The position numbers and the translations under genes were made by a program. From JANYJA01 sp038229055 (GTDB lineage: Bacteria; Acidobacteriota; Terriglobia; Bryobacterales; Bryobacteraceae), in contig JBBROU010000053.1 of assembly GCA_038229055.1 (NCBI GenBank), positions 1 through 32,506 on the forward strand: DNA of 32,506 bases. Direction: 5' to 3'. Under the pieces are notes generated by a model. The model was not told the origin of the DNA, searched no databases, and was given only the letters and a program-made list of their open reading frames with translations. Positions 1 through 7,981 of the stretch are shown one piece after another; the stretch's first letter is position 1; every line of letters starts with the position of its first letter.

Positions 1-12
1 AGCAAAGAGAAC

Positions 13-1386
13 GTGGTGAAGACGAAGATCGTCAACCGCGATCTGAGCCGCAGCCGCACGCGCTTAATTCGCGGGGCGCGTATTTTCGTGGGCGATGGGC
101 TGGTGATCGAAAACGGCGCGGTGCTGGTGAAGGATGGCAAGATCGCGGAAGTTTATCAAGGCAACATTCCCGACCCGAAAGCGGTGAACGCGGAAGTGGT
201 GGAGGCCGCGGGTAAGACGATTCTGCCGGGGCTGATCGACGCGCATGTTCACTTAGCGGCACCCGGCGGTTTCTACGAATCGACCGACGCGTACATGCAC
301 ATCGACAAGAACATGCAGCGCGCGCTCGCGGCTTATCTGTACAGCGGCGTTACAGCGGTGAAGAGCGTGGGCGATCCGCTCGATTCGTCGCTCAAGGTGC
401 GTTCCCTGGTGAACAGCGGCCAGATGCTCGGCGCGGAGTTTTTTATGTGCGGGCCGTTGTTCACGACCGAGGGCGGACACGGGACTGAGTATTCCAAAGC
501 GATGCCCGAGAATGCGCGGGCGCAGTTCAACGCTCAGTTTGTGCGGCTGCCGAAGACTGCCGACGAAGCGCGCCGCCAGGTGGACGCGCTGAAGAAGCAG
601 GGTGTGGACGGGATCAAAGCGATTCTGGAAGCGGGAGTTGCGGGCGGTGTATTCAACCGGATGGATGTCGAGATATTGCGCGCGGTGGCGGCGGAAGCGC
701 ACGCGCAGGGCCTCTCGATCGTGGTGCACACAGGCGATAGCAAGGATGTGGCGGACGCTCTGAGCGCGGGCGCGGACGGCATTGAACATGGCTCGTTTCG
801 AGACGCAATCCCAGCGGAGCTGTTCGCTCAAATGGCGAAGCATGTGACCTACGACCCGACGCTGAGCGTGGTCGAGAGCATTGGCGATTTAGGGGCGGGG
901 AACCTGGCCGAGTTGGGCCGCTCGCTAGTTCAGCAGGTGGGTCCGCCGGAGCTGCTGGCGGGAACCCGCAAGATGCTGCAATCGCCGGACGCCGCCGCGT
1001 TCAAGGAGCGGATGAAGAAGCTTGCGATTAGCATGGATGTGGGCAAACAGAACCTGATGGCGGCCTACCGCGCGGGTGTGACGCTCGTGACCGGCAGCGA
1101 CGCAGGCAATCCGCTGGTGATTCACGGGCCGACGGTGCAGCGGGAGCTGGAGTTGTGGGCAGCAGCCGGCATTCCGAACGGCATGGCATTGAAAGCCGCG
1201 ACCAGTTCCGGCGCTGCCATGCTGCGTGCGGATAAACGCTTCGGGCAAGTGCGCAAGGGCCTCGATGCCACGCTGGTTATCGTCGATGGCAACCCACTGC
1301 AGGACATCAACGCCATGGAAGCGATCTCGATGGTGTTCCTGAAAGGCGAGCGGGTGGACCGGTCGGAATTGTTTTCGCAGGACTGA
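13..1386 (+). CDS. Amidohydrolase family protein (imidazolonepropionase-like), 5' end open
   Basis: This is a metal-dependent hydrolase of the amidohydrolase superfamily, likely cleaving a cyclic amide or peptide-like bond; the substrate cannot be told. Seen: an N-terminal beta-sandwich strand region, the metal-binding HxH (residues 78-80 in LIDAHVHL), a lysine in GIKAIL (K202) that could be the bridging carbamylated residue, H239 in VVHTGD, H259 in IEHGSF and D363 in TGSDAG. The C-terminus closes with the usual second sandwich half (ATLVIVDGNPL). The reading frame is open to base 1, so the GTG used here may be internal and the true start, possibly with a signal peptide, may lie outside the window. 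It converges with the M20 peptidase gene, with only 6 bp between the stop codons. The superfamily call is firm; imidazolonepropionase function itself is not claimed. Confidence 0.88.
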   Translation: MVKTKIVNRDLSRSRTRLIRGARIFVGDGLVIENGAVLVKDGKIAEVYQGNIPDPKAVNAEVVEAAGKTILPGLIDAHVHLAAPGGFYESTDAYMHIDKNMQRALAAYLYSGVTAVKSVGDPLDSSLKVRSLVNSGQMLGAEFFMCGPLFTTEGGHGTEYSKAMPENARAQFNAQFVRLPKTADEARRQVDALKKQGVDGIKAILEAGVAGGVFNRMDVEILRAVAAEAHAQGLSIVVHTGDSKDVADALSAGADGIEHGSFRDAIPAELFAQMAKHVTYDPTLSVVESIGDLGAGNLAELGRSLVQQVGPPELLAGTRKMLQSPDAAAFKERMKKLAISMDVGKQNLMAAYRAGVTLVTGSDAGNPLVIHGPTVQRELELWAAAGIPNGMALKAATSSGAAMLRADKRFGQVRKGLDATLVIVDGNPLQDINAMEAISMVFLKGERVDRSELFSQD

Positions 1387-1392
1387 GCCGGT

Positions 1393-2958
1393 TTACTTCC
1401 GAACAGTCGGATAAGCGATGCCCAACTGTTCGAGATACGTTTTGTAGCGCGAGGGATCGTAGTAATTCTTCTTCAACAGCGGAGCGTATTTTTCCATCTT
1501 TTCGGCATTTAAATCGAGCGCGGGCTGATCGTTGGGGCCAATCAAGGGCTTATACTTCACGAGTTTGGTTTGCACGTCGCGGAAGTAACTCCATGCGTTG
1601 GCGACCATTTGCGGCTGCAATAGGAAATCGATGGCGGTCAGGGCCTGTACTTTGGCGGCGGCGGTGGCGCCTTTGTGTGCGATCGGAGTCGCCATAGCCA
1701 CGGCACTGGACCAACTGTGGCCCGGAAGGTTGGGTATATTGGCGGGGTAGTAAAGGTAGACGGTCGGCACGGTCCAAGAGATGTCGGCAATGTCATCGGT
1801 CGCGCCGCCGCGAGGCTCCTTGGGTGCCTCCAGCGGCTTCACCCGATCTTTTAGGCCGACCACTTGAGCGCCGATTTCCTGCTGGAGCGCCCGCGCCAGG
1901 GTCTGGTCGGCATCGCTCCACTCCGGCATTCCGACGGCTTCGATATTCTTCTGCTGCACTTCGGCGATTACCTTGTTGAAGTGCTCCGGCCATGCCGAGC
2001 CTACGATGCGGTAGTCGAATGTCGTGCCGGTCTCCATGGCCGCCGCCTTAGCCATGGTGTTCCCCAATTCGAACAGCTCCTTGATATGCGCGAAATCGAG
2101 TTCGCGGAAGTAATACCAGACCGCGGCTTCGGAAGGAACGACGTTGGGCTGATCGCCGCCGTTCGTAATCACGTAATGCGATCGCTGCTCCGGGCGGAGA
2201 TGCTCGCGCTTGAAGTTCCATGCGGTGTCCATCAATTCGACGGCATCGAGAGCGCTCTTGCCCAGCCAGGGGGCGCCGGCCGCGTGCGCCGCGACGCCGT
2301 GGAAGTTGTACTGCACGGAAACCAGTCCGCTGTTCCTTTCGCCTTGACCGTAAGAGGTTGAGAAGTCCGAGCCGACATGACACCCGAGCACCAGATCGAC
2401 ATCGCGGAACAGCCCGGCACGCACGTAGAAGGCTTTCGATCCGAGAAGCTCTTCGGCGACGCCGGGCATTACGCGAATGGTGCCGGCGAGATGGTTCTGC
2501 TCCATCAACTGCTTGAGGACCAGCGCCGCGGTCACGTTCACGGCCATGCCGGAGTTGTGGCCTTCGCCGTGTCCAGGGGCGCCAGCAACGAGCGGATCGT
2601 GATAGGCCACGCCGGGCTTCTGCGATGCTTTGGGGATACCGTCAATGTCGGTCATGAAAGCGATGACCGGCTTGCCCGATCCGAAGCCAGCGACCCACGC
2701 AGTTGGAATGCCGGCGACGCCGCGCTCGACAGTGAATCCGTTAGTCTCGAGAATACCCGTGACGTAGCGCGAAGTTTCCACCTCGTGAAAGCCGAGCTCC
2801 GCGAAGCTGAAGATCTGGTCGACGATCTGCTGGGTTAGAACGCGCTTCCGGTCGATTTCGCGCTGCGCCTGGTTCTTCAGCGCATCCGCGCTGGGTTGCG
2901 CAGCCAGCGTTCCGACACAGACAGCGCAAGCCAGCGCGGCACGAAACAGGTTGAGCAT
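1393..2958 (-). CDS. Secreted M20-family peptidase/amidohydrolase (AbgB-like)
   Basis: This is a zinc peptidase of the M20 family, most like aminobenzoyl-glutamate utilization protein B and related amidohydrolases that hydrolyse N-acyl amino acids or small peptides. Seen: a signal peptide (about residues 1-20, ending TLAAQP), which predicts export; FMTDIDGIP near residue 101; the metal site GHGEGHNSG with H130 and H134; the catalytic Glu pair in GVAEE (E169/E170); and GCHVG with H194. The length of 521 residues fits the AbgB branch, which has an inserted dimerisation domain. The gene starts 7 bp after the stop of the NHL-repeat gene on the same strand, so the two are probably cotranscribed. 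E. coli AbgB is cytoplasmic, so an exported version suggests scavenging of peptides outside the inner membrane (inference). Confidence 0.88.
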   Translation of the reverse strand: MLNLFRAALACAVCVGTLAAQPSADALKNQAQREIDRKRVLTQQIVDQIFSFAELGFHEVETSRYVTGILETNGFTVERGVAGIPTAWVAGFGSGKPVIAFMTDIDGIPKASQKPGVAYHDPLVAGAPGHGEGHNSGMAVNVTAALVLKQLMEQNHLAGTIRVMPGVAEELLGSKAFYVRAGLFRDVDLVLGCHVGSDFSTSYGQGERNSGLVSVQYNFHGVAAHAAGAPWLGKSALDAVELMDTAWNFKREHLRPEQRSHYVITNGGDQPNVVPSEAAVWYYFRELDFAHIKELFELGNTMAKAAAMETGTTFDYRIVGSAWPEHFNKVIAEVQQKNIEAVGMPEWSDADQTLARALQQEIGAQVVGLKDRVKPLEAPKEPRGGATDDIADISWTVPTVYLYYPANIPNLPGHSWSSAVAMATPIAHKGATAAAKVQALTAIDFLLQPQMVANAWSYFRDVQTKLVKYKPLIGPNDQPALDLNAEKMEKYAPLLKKNYYDPSRYKTYLEQLGIAYPTVRK

Positions 2959-2965
2959 TCCTACA

Positions 2966-5632
2966 TTATGGCGTCGCGACCGGGAACGTTACGATGTTGC
3001 TGACGAAGTTTTGTTGCGCGATGGTCAACTGCGTCTGCGGGTCGGTGGTGGCCGCCGAGCTCAACTGGAAGAAGATCTGGTAAAGACCTACGGTTCCGGG
3101 AACGAACGCGGTGGAGATGATATTGGCGGTCTTTCCACCGGCAAGGATGGAATCCACGGGCACGGCAGGAGGGTTCTGAGGACCGGAGAAAATTTTGCCG
3201 GTATTGGCCCCATCGGGAGGATTGGTCTCGCCTAAGCCGGTGGCGTAGATGTACAGCACTTCGCCGGGAGCCGCGGGATTGTCGGTAGTGACCCGGGCGT
3301 TCGCGGTGCTGGCGCAGCACAATTTGGCGCTAAATGCACTCACTACCAAAACGGCGCCGGAGTTGACCGAGGCGGAGTAAGCGATTCCGTTGCCGGCGGC
3401 CCCGCTGGTTCTGGCCTGCAGCAGGATGCGAGTGAAAACGTTCTGCGGCGTCGCGGAAACATCCGGGTCGGCATTGATTGCGGTGACCAGCGCGTCGCGA
3501 ACGCTCGCCAGGGTGTCAGTGGCCGCCACGGTGTGGGTGTAAGTGCGGCCGTTAACGACAACCGTGGCGATGTCACCGGCCTTGATGGTTCCATCGACCG
3601 CGATGACGCCGGATGCATTACCGTAAGCGTGATAGACCAAACCCGGCCGCGGATCCGAACCGTCTTCAGCGAAGATACCGGGGTTGGCGCTGACGATCGA
3701 AATCGCCACCGCGGTGGAGACGGTCGACGTGCCGTCTTTGTGAATGGTGCGCACATAGGCGCTCGCGCTGGACCGATCCTGAACCTCGAACGGGAGCTGC
3801 GCGTTGATCTGGGTCGGCGACACGTAGAGCAGCGGCGCGCGCATACCGTCGATGTAGAGCTCGGCGCCACCGAGTTGTGTCGGCAGATATTGTTGCGAGA
3901 AATCGGCAATGGCGGTGGTATCGGCTAAATTGGTTCCGGCGATAGAAATCAAGGTTCCCGGCGCGATCTTGGCGGCATCGGCGAGATTGATGGTGAGATT
4001 GGCCCCCAGCGTCTTGGCGGTAACCGTCGCACTGGTGCTAGTGGCAACCGAGTACTTGACCGAGGTGCCGTCGGGGCCGCCCTTTCGCGCGGTCAGGATC
4101 AGCCCTTGGGAGAACGCGTTGGTCAAAGCGATCACGTTGGGGTCGCCCGGCGAAGCGTTGATCAGATTCACGAGGGAGGTAACGACGTTGATGAAGGTAT
4201 CGTCCTTAACGACCGTGTACTTGTAGTCTTTACCCGCGATGGAAACGGTTACGGTGTTGTCTTTGGTGAGCGTGCCGCCGAGCGTCACGGCTCCGATGGC
4301 AAAAATCTCACGGCTGGCGGCATTGCGGATTCCATTCACGGGAACGTTTGCCGTGCCTGGCGAATACGCCACAATGCGACGGTTGAACGTATCGGTGACG
4401 AACAGGTTGGTTCCGTCCCAAGCCAGTGAAGACGGCGTCGCGAAGGAATCAGCGTCGGCGGTGCTGACGTCGGCGTTTACGTTGGGCTGGCCGATGACGA
4501 AATTCGCTTTTGCGCCGCTCGCCGCCGGAACGGTGGAATAAATCAGCACCCGGTCGTTGCCGCCGTCGGCGATGAAAAGGCGCGTTCCATCTGAAAGCGC
4601 AAACCGCGGAAATGACAGCGTGGCTTCACAGCGCGCGGGGTAGGTGGCCTTGCCGTTGGCGTCCAGCGTTCCGGTGGCCGGACAAAGCGCCGCGGAATTG
4701 TTATTGACGGAGGTTACCAGGTCGGGCTGACCGACGGAGACGTCCGCCGCCGCCTGGTTTTGCGTTGGAATGGAATTCCAAATCAAGATTCGGTTATGGC
4801 CCAGATCGGAAACATAGAGGCGCTGCCCATCGGACGTCACCGAGGTCGGGCTGAGGATTGTATTGGCCTGGGCCGGAACAGTGGCTTTGCTGATATCGGG
4901 CTCGACGAAGGTCTTGAAATCTTTCTGGCCGAGCACAACATCCGCCGATGCACCGTTCGAATTCGGAATGGAATTGAAAATCAGGACTCGATTGTTTTGC
5001 GTATCCGCCACGAACAGTTTTCCGTTCTGAATCCACACGCCTTGCGGGCCACGGATTGATTTTTCATTGGGGGGGACGCCGACCTTATTTTTCGTGAAAT
5101 CGGGCTGCCCGACGACTACATCGGCCGGCGTGTCGTTAGCGGCCGGAATGGATTTCCAGATCAAGATCCGGTTGTTGTTCGTGTCGGCCACGGCCAGAAC
5201 CGTACCGTCCGACGCCACGGCAGTGGGAGTGCGCAAGCCAGTCTGGGTCACCGCAATAGTGGTGGAGGTGAAATCCGATTGGCCGAGCACCACGTTGGCG
5301 GTGCCTACGCACGCCGGGCAAGTGCTTCCGTTTCCCGGCACAGAACCGGTTAGCGGAGGCAGAGTTCCGGACAGGTTGCGATAGACCAGCACGCGGTTGT
5401 TCATCGGAGTCGCGCCAAAAGCGTTGGCGTCGGCGACAAATAGCGTGTCATTAGCGAAAGCGACGCCGGCCGGCGCGCCGAGCAGGGTGCTGCTTGCGCC
5501 GGAATTGCCTTGGGAGAAATTCGGCTGGCCGATTACCAGGCGGGGAGCCTGACCGGAAGTGAAATCGGCGGCATTGGCATCAGGAACGAGACACGCGGTG
5601 GCAACCAGAAAAAAGACGCAGAAGTACTTCAT
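2966..5632 (-). CDS. Secreted NHL-repeat beta-propeller protein with interrupted TIGR03437 C-terminal domain
   Basis: A large exported protein of unknown function. Seen: a signal peptide (residues 1-21, ending PDANA); a repeat region at about 30-425 in which GQPDF-like turns (near residues 35, 117, 175, 235, 301, 381) alternate with NRVLIYNSIP-like strands (79, 154, 213, 280, 360, 418), suggesting about six propeller blades of the NHL type; then a domain starting GIRNAAS (434) and ending near 888 that matches what I know as TIGR03437, with IAPGTLISIAGTNLAD, PTQINAQLPFEV, IYATGLGETNP and PGTVGLYQIFF. Two related modules (about 449-541 and 677-768) are inserted in that domain. NHL propellers usually bind ligands or partners; a role at the cell surface is inference. 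A candidate extended -10 lies upstream; no clear Shine-Dalgarno was seen. The M20 peptidase follows after 7 bp. Confidence 0.85.
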   Translation of the reverse strand: MKYFCVFFLVATACLVPDANAADFTSGQAPRLVIGQPNFSQGNSGASSTLLGAPAGVAFANDTLFVADANAFGATPMNNRVLVYRNLSGTLPPLTGSVPGNGSTCPACVGTANVVLGQSDFTSTTIAVTQTGLRTPTAVASDGTVLAVADTNNNRILIWKSIPAANDTPADVVVGQPDFTKNKVGVPPNEKSIRGPQGVWIQNGKLFVADTQNNRVLIFNSIPNSNGASADVVLGQKDFKTFVEPDISKATVPAQANTILSPTSVTSDGQRLYVSDLGHNRILIWNSIPTQNQAAADVSVGQPDLVTSVNNNSAALCPATGTLDANGKATYPARCEATLSFPRFALSDGTRLFIADGGNDRVLIYSTVPAASGAKANFVIGQPNVNADVSTADADSFATPSSLAWDGTNLFVTDTFNRRIVAYSPGTANVPVNGIRNAASREIFAIGAVTLGGTLTKDNTVTVSIAGKDYKYTVVKDDTFINVVTSLVNLINASPGDPNVIALTNAFSQGLILTARKGGPDGTSVKYSVATSTSATVTAKTLGANLTINLADAAKIAPGTLISIAGTNLADTTAIADFSQQYLPTQLGGAELYIDGMRAPLLYVSPTQINAQLPFEVQDRSSASAYVRTIHKDGTSTVSTAVAISIVSANPGIFAEDGSDPRPGLVYHAYGNASGVIAVDGTIKAGDIATVVVNGRTYTHTVAATDTLASVRDALVTAINADPDVSATPQNVFTRILLQARTSGAAGNGIAYSASVNSGAVLVVSAFSAKLCCASTANARVTTDNPAAPGEVLYIYATGLGETNPPDGANTGKIFSGPQNPPAVPVDSILAGGKTANIISTAFVPGTVGLYQIFFQLSSAATTDPQTQLTIAQQNFVSNIVTFPVATP

Positions 5633-5672
5633 GATTGGGGAGTTTGTTCAGACTTCTCGATTTTAATCCCTA

Positions 5673-5681
5673 AGTATAACA
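5673..5681 (-). promoter_or_regulatory. Candidate extended -10 promoter of the NHL-repeat gene
   Basis: On the minus strand the sequence reads TGTTATACT, an extended -10 (TGN followed by TATACT) about 41 bases upstream of the ATG at 5632. No convincing -35 box was found. It lies in the 119-bp divergent gap between this gene and the rhodanese gene. Confidence 0.35.
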
Positions 5682-5751
5682 ACCCTGGTTCGACGGTTCG
5701 AGGCCGCTGCCGGGTTTCAGAGTTTTCCGAACCGCCTGATAGACTGACGAA

Positions 5752-6090
5752 ATGTCCGAGGCTCCGCTGGCGCTTGAGATCACACCGGCCGAGGTGAAAC
5801 GGCGTCTGGATGCGGGCGAACCGATGCGCCTGATCGACGTCCGCGAACCGTACGAGAACCAGATCGCCCGGATTGAACCCTCGCGGCTGATTCCGATGAA
5901 CACGGTGCCGCGGCACCTTGCCGAACTGGATGACGATGGCCCGGCTTACGTGATCTTCTGCCATCACGGCGTTCGCAGTCTGAACGTCGCCAATTGGCTG
6001 AGGCAGCAGGGAATCGAGAACTGCCAAAGCCTGGCGGGCGGCATCGAGCAATGGAGTCTCGAAATCGATCCCGCGGTTCCGCGATACTGA
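5752..6090 (+). CDS. Single-domain rhodanese-like sulfurtransferase
   Basis: A 112-residue cytoplasmic rhodanese domain (GlpE/PspE type) that would carry sulfur as a persulfide on a cysteine. Seen: LIDVREPYE at about 27-35, the strand VIFCHHGVRS with the active-site cysteine C70 in the loop C-H-H-G-V-R, and the closing NWLRQQGIENCQSLAGGIEQW helix-strand typical of the family. The full domain is present with no extension. The start is the ATG at 5752. The next gene, a half-size TauE/SafE-type membrane protein, begins 4 bp after the stop, so the two are almost certainly cotranscribed, pointing to handling or export of an oxidised sulfur compound (inference). The physiological donor and acceptor cannot be told. 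Confidence 0.92.
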   Translation: MSEAPLALEITPAEVKRRLDAGEPMRLIDVREPYENQIARIEPSRLIPMNTVPRHLAELDDDGPAYVIFCHHGVRSLNVANWLRQQGIENCQSLAGGIEQWSLEIDPAVPRY

Positions 6091-6094
6091 TTGC

Positions 6095-6454
6095 ATGGAA
6101 ACGCTAACGCTGGTTGCAATCGGTCTGGGGGCTGGAGTGCTGGCCGGGATGTTTGGGATTGGAGGAGGCCTGGTGATTGTGCCTGCGCTGCTCTATTTGA
6201 TGAAGGTGAAGCAGGTGGAGGCAATCGGCACGTCGCTGGCGGCCCTGATCCCTCCGGTAGGATTGCTCGGCGCCATGGAATATTATCGCAACGGCTACAT
6301 GAACATTCGTTTCGCGGCGATCATCGCCGCGGGCCTGTTTGTGGGCGCATACTTTGGGGCGCGCATCCTGATTCCGATGGAGCCGGCGATCGCCAAGCGC
6401 CTTTATGCAGTATTTCTGCTGGTGATGGGCGTGCGGATGCTGATTTTCAAATAG
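6095..6454 (+). CDS. Half-size TauE/SafE (TSUP) family membrane protein
   Basis: A 119-residue membrane protein with the signature of the TSUP/TauE-SafE family (putative sulfite or organosulfonate exporters). Seen: the N-terminal helix followed by GMFGIGGGLVIVPAL (about residues 18-32), the SLAALIPP helix, a short loop with YYRNGYMNIR, and two further helices, giving about four membrane segments. Classical TSUP proteins have two such repeats and about 250 residues; this one holds a single repeat, so a homodimer would be needed to make a full carrier. Half-size members do occur in bacteria (family knowledge). It follows the rhodanese gene by 4 bp, and its stop is 3 bp from the convergent glycosyltransferase stop. 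I saw no frameshift remnant of a second half. Confidence 0.88.
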   Translation: METLTLVAIGLGAGVLAGMFGIGGGLVIVPALLYLMKVKQVEAIGTSLAALIPPVGLLGAMEYYRNGYMNIRFAAIIAAGLFVGAYFGARILIPMEPAIAKRLYAVFLLVMGVRMLIFK

Positions 6455-6457
6455 CCG

Positions 6458-7297
6458 CTATTTCGCCGCGTTTTTCTGATTTCCATCCACCTTTTGATTC
6501 GCAAGCAGAAGCCGCGCTTCTCCGAGACGGAAGCCGAACAGCGCGCCGAGCGTGCTTGCGATGCGGCTTCGAATGCCATTCACGAAACCGAAATGCTTGC
6601 CCAGATAGACGGCCGTCCCGATGGCGCGATCGGCCGCGGCCTGAGAGCCGTCCGGCTCCGGGACGCCGGGATGATGCACGGCGCGCGCCGGCGTCACTAC
6701 TACGATCTTCTTTCCCGCGCGGCGAATTTGGGCGCAGATCTCAAGGTCGCTGCCGTAATCGCCATAGCGCTCGTCGATCTGGCGCAGCGCTTTCAAAAAG
6801 AAGCTGCGCACCATCACGGCCGCGCCGCTGACGCACTCGGGCTCAGACTGACTGCTGGGTTCCCAGGCCGGGTGTGGGCTGCCAGGCGCAGGCATTCGCG
6901 CCACTTGCGGTTCGGGATGGCCATCCTCATCGACCAACAGCGGAGCGACCGCGCCGACTTCCGGGCGATTCTCCAACACCAGGGCGAGCTGGGTTGCCGC
7001 TTCGGGCGTGATTTCAACATCGGCCTGCAGGAATAAGACGAACTCGCCCTCGGCGCTCCGGATGCCCAGGTTCAAGGCCTTGGTGCGTCCGAAGTTGCGC
7101 GGTACGCGGATGAAGCGCACATTTGGATAGCTCACTTCCAGATCCGCACTGCCGTCAGTCGAACCGTTGTCCACGACGACCACTTCATGCGAGCTGCCAA
7201 GGCGGTCGAGGCAGCGCCGGAGGTGCGCCACGCAATTACGTGAAATGATGATTACCGAAATGCGGTGGTGCGGCTGCGAATCGGGCGCGGGACTCAA
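6458..7297 (-). CDS. Family 2 glycosyltransferase
   Basis: A GT-A fold glycosyltransferase of family GT2 (rhamnosyltransferase/WcaA-like) that would transfer a sugar from a nucleotide sugar to a cell-envelope glycan. Seen: ISVIIISRN at about 13-21, VVVDNGSTDGS (about 40-50) for nucleotide binding, the acceptor of DxD type in LQADVE (D93), a central ECVSGAAVMVR block that often surrounds the acceptor site, and DYGSDLEICAQIRRAGKKI, which holds the ED/DLE catalytic-base region. The start is TTG at 7297 with no good ribosome-binding site, so the exact start is uncertain. It lies 23 bp behind the DedA-like gene in a probable msrA-DedA-GT unit. The sugar and acceptor are unknown. Confidence 0.87.
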   Translation of the reverse strand: MSPAPDSQPHHRISVIIISRNCVAHLRRCLDRLGSSHEVVVVDNGSTDGSADLEVSYPNVRFIRVPRNFGRTKALNLGIRSAEGEFVLFLQADVEITPEAATQLALVLENRPEVGAVAPLLVDEDGHPEPQVARMPAPGSPHPAWEPSSQSEPECVSGAAVMVRSFFLKALRQIDERYGDYGSDLEICAQIRRAGKKIVVVTPARAVHHPGVPEPDGSQAAADRAIGTAVYLGKHFGFVNGIRSRIASTLGALFGFRLGEARLLLANQKVDGNQKNAAK

Positions 7298-7320
7298 GCC
7301 GTCATTCTACAGTAAGGCGA

Positions 7321-7965
7321 TTACGTGGCGACTGCGGGCTTGGGATCGCCCGGCTTCGGATCGCCCGCCTTGCGATCGCCCGTCCGCAGCCAACCGCGAA
7401 CCGACAAAACACTTCCCACGATGGAGATCCCGACAAGAACGAGCATCGAGTTCTGCACAAGAGGCGACCCCATGAGCTGCAGAATGCGGCGGCCAAACAG
7501 GACCGCTAGCGTGCCCTCAATAGAGAACCGGATGAGGCGGCACACGGCGATCACCGCGAGCAATTTGCGCCGGGGATACTGCATCGCAGACGCCGCGATC
7601 ACGAATGGCGTGAAGGGGAAGGGCGGCGGCAAGATTGAGGCCACAGCCAGCGCGACACCTCCGCGCTTCGTCACCTTGCTTTGGACGAACTTCAATTTCC
7701 GCGGCGACATGCGTTTCTTGAGGCCTTCCTCGCCGCCCTTCCGGCAGATGATGTCGGTCAGGAAACACCCGATTACCGAGCCCACGGTGGCCATCGCGGC
7801 GTAGTACAACATGCGCTCGTGATGTCTGGCTGCGAGCGCAATGATGAGCAGGTCATTGCCGAGCGGCAGGAACAGAAACGAGGAATCCAGAATGCCGAGA
7901 AGCAGCAGCCCGAAGCCGCCGAGCGACGCGAAAAATACGGCGAGAGATCGAAGTACGGCCTTCAC
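7321..7965 (-). CDS. DedA/VTT-domain membrane protein (YqaA-like)
   Basis: An integral membrane protein of the DedA/VTT (formerly SNARE-associated) superfamily, whose members are linked to lipid-carrier or phospholipid scrambling and membrane homeostasis. Seen: an N-terminal hydrophobic region with GILDSSFLFLPLGNDLLII, a VGSVIGCFLTDIICRKGG segment, then the family core with PPPFPFTPFVIAASAMQYPRRK (about 112-133; two shorter parts PFPFTPF and YPRRK are the key pieces), and a C-terminal helix. The start is GTG at 7965, 16 bp after the msrA stop. The C-terminal tail carries a short GDPKP-type repeat (see the separate entry). The substrate is unknown. Confidence 0.85.
   Translation of the reverse strand: MKAVLRSLAVFFASLGGFGLLLLGILDSSFLFLPLGNDLLIIALAARHHERMLYYAAMATVGSVIGCFLTDIICRKGGEEGLKKRMSPRKLKFVQSKVTKRGGVALAVASILPPPFPFTPFVIAASAMQYPRRKLLAVIAVCRLIRFSIEGTLAVLFGRRILQLMGSPLVQNSMLVLVGISIVGSVLSVRGWLRTGDRKAGDPKPGDPKPAVAT
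7336..7380 (-). repeat. Three tandem 15-bp units encoding GDRKA-GDPKP-GDPKP
   Basis: The last 20 codons of the DedA-like gene contain three imperfect copies of a 15-base unit, each with a GATCGC core on the plus strand. They encode a basic, proline-rich tail that would be cytoplasmic. Such in-frame repeats can change copy number by slippage. Confidence 0.7.
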
Positions 7966-7981
7966 AATGCCGGCTCGGTAC

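Noticed and set aside
4333..5632. Serial direct repeats at DNA level in the NHL region, as a CRISPR-like or VNTR array
   Set aside because: The periodicity is at protein level (propeller blades of about 60-80 residues) with divergent DNA, so it is a domain repeat.
6091..6831. A 246-codon plus-strand open frame over the TSUP gene and the glycosyltransferase
   Set aside because: It is rich in Arg and Ala with no domain, and covers a convincing TSUP frame and a convincing antisense GT2 gene; it is a high-GC shadow.
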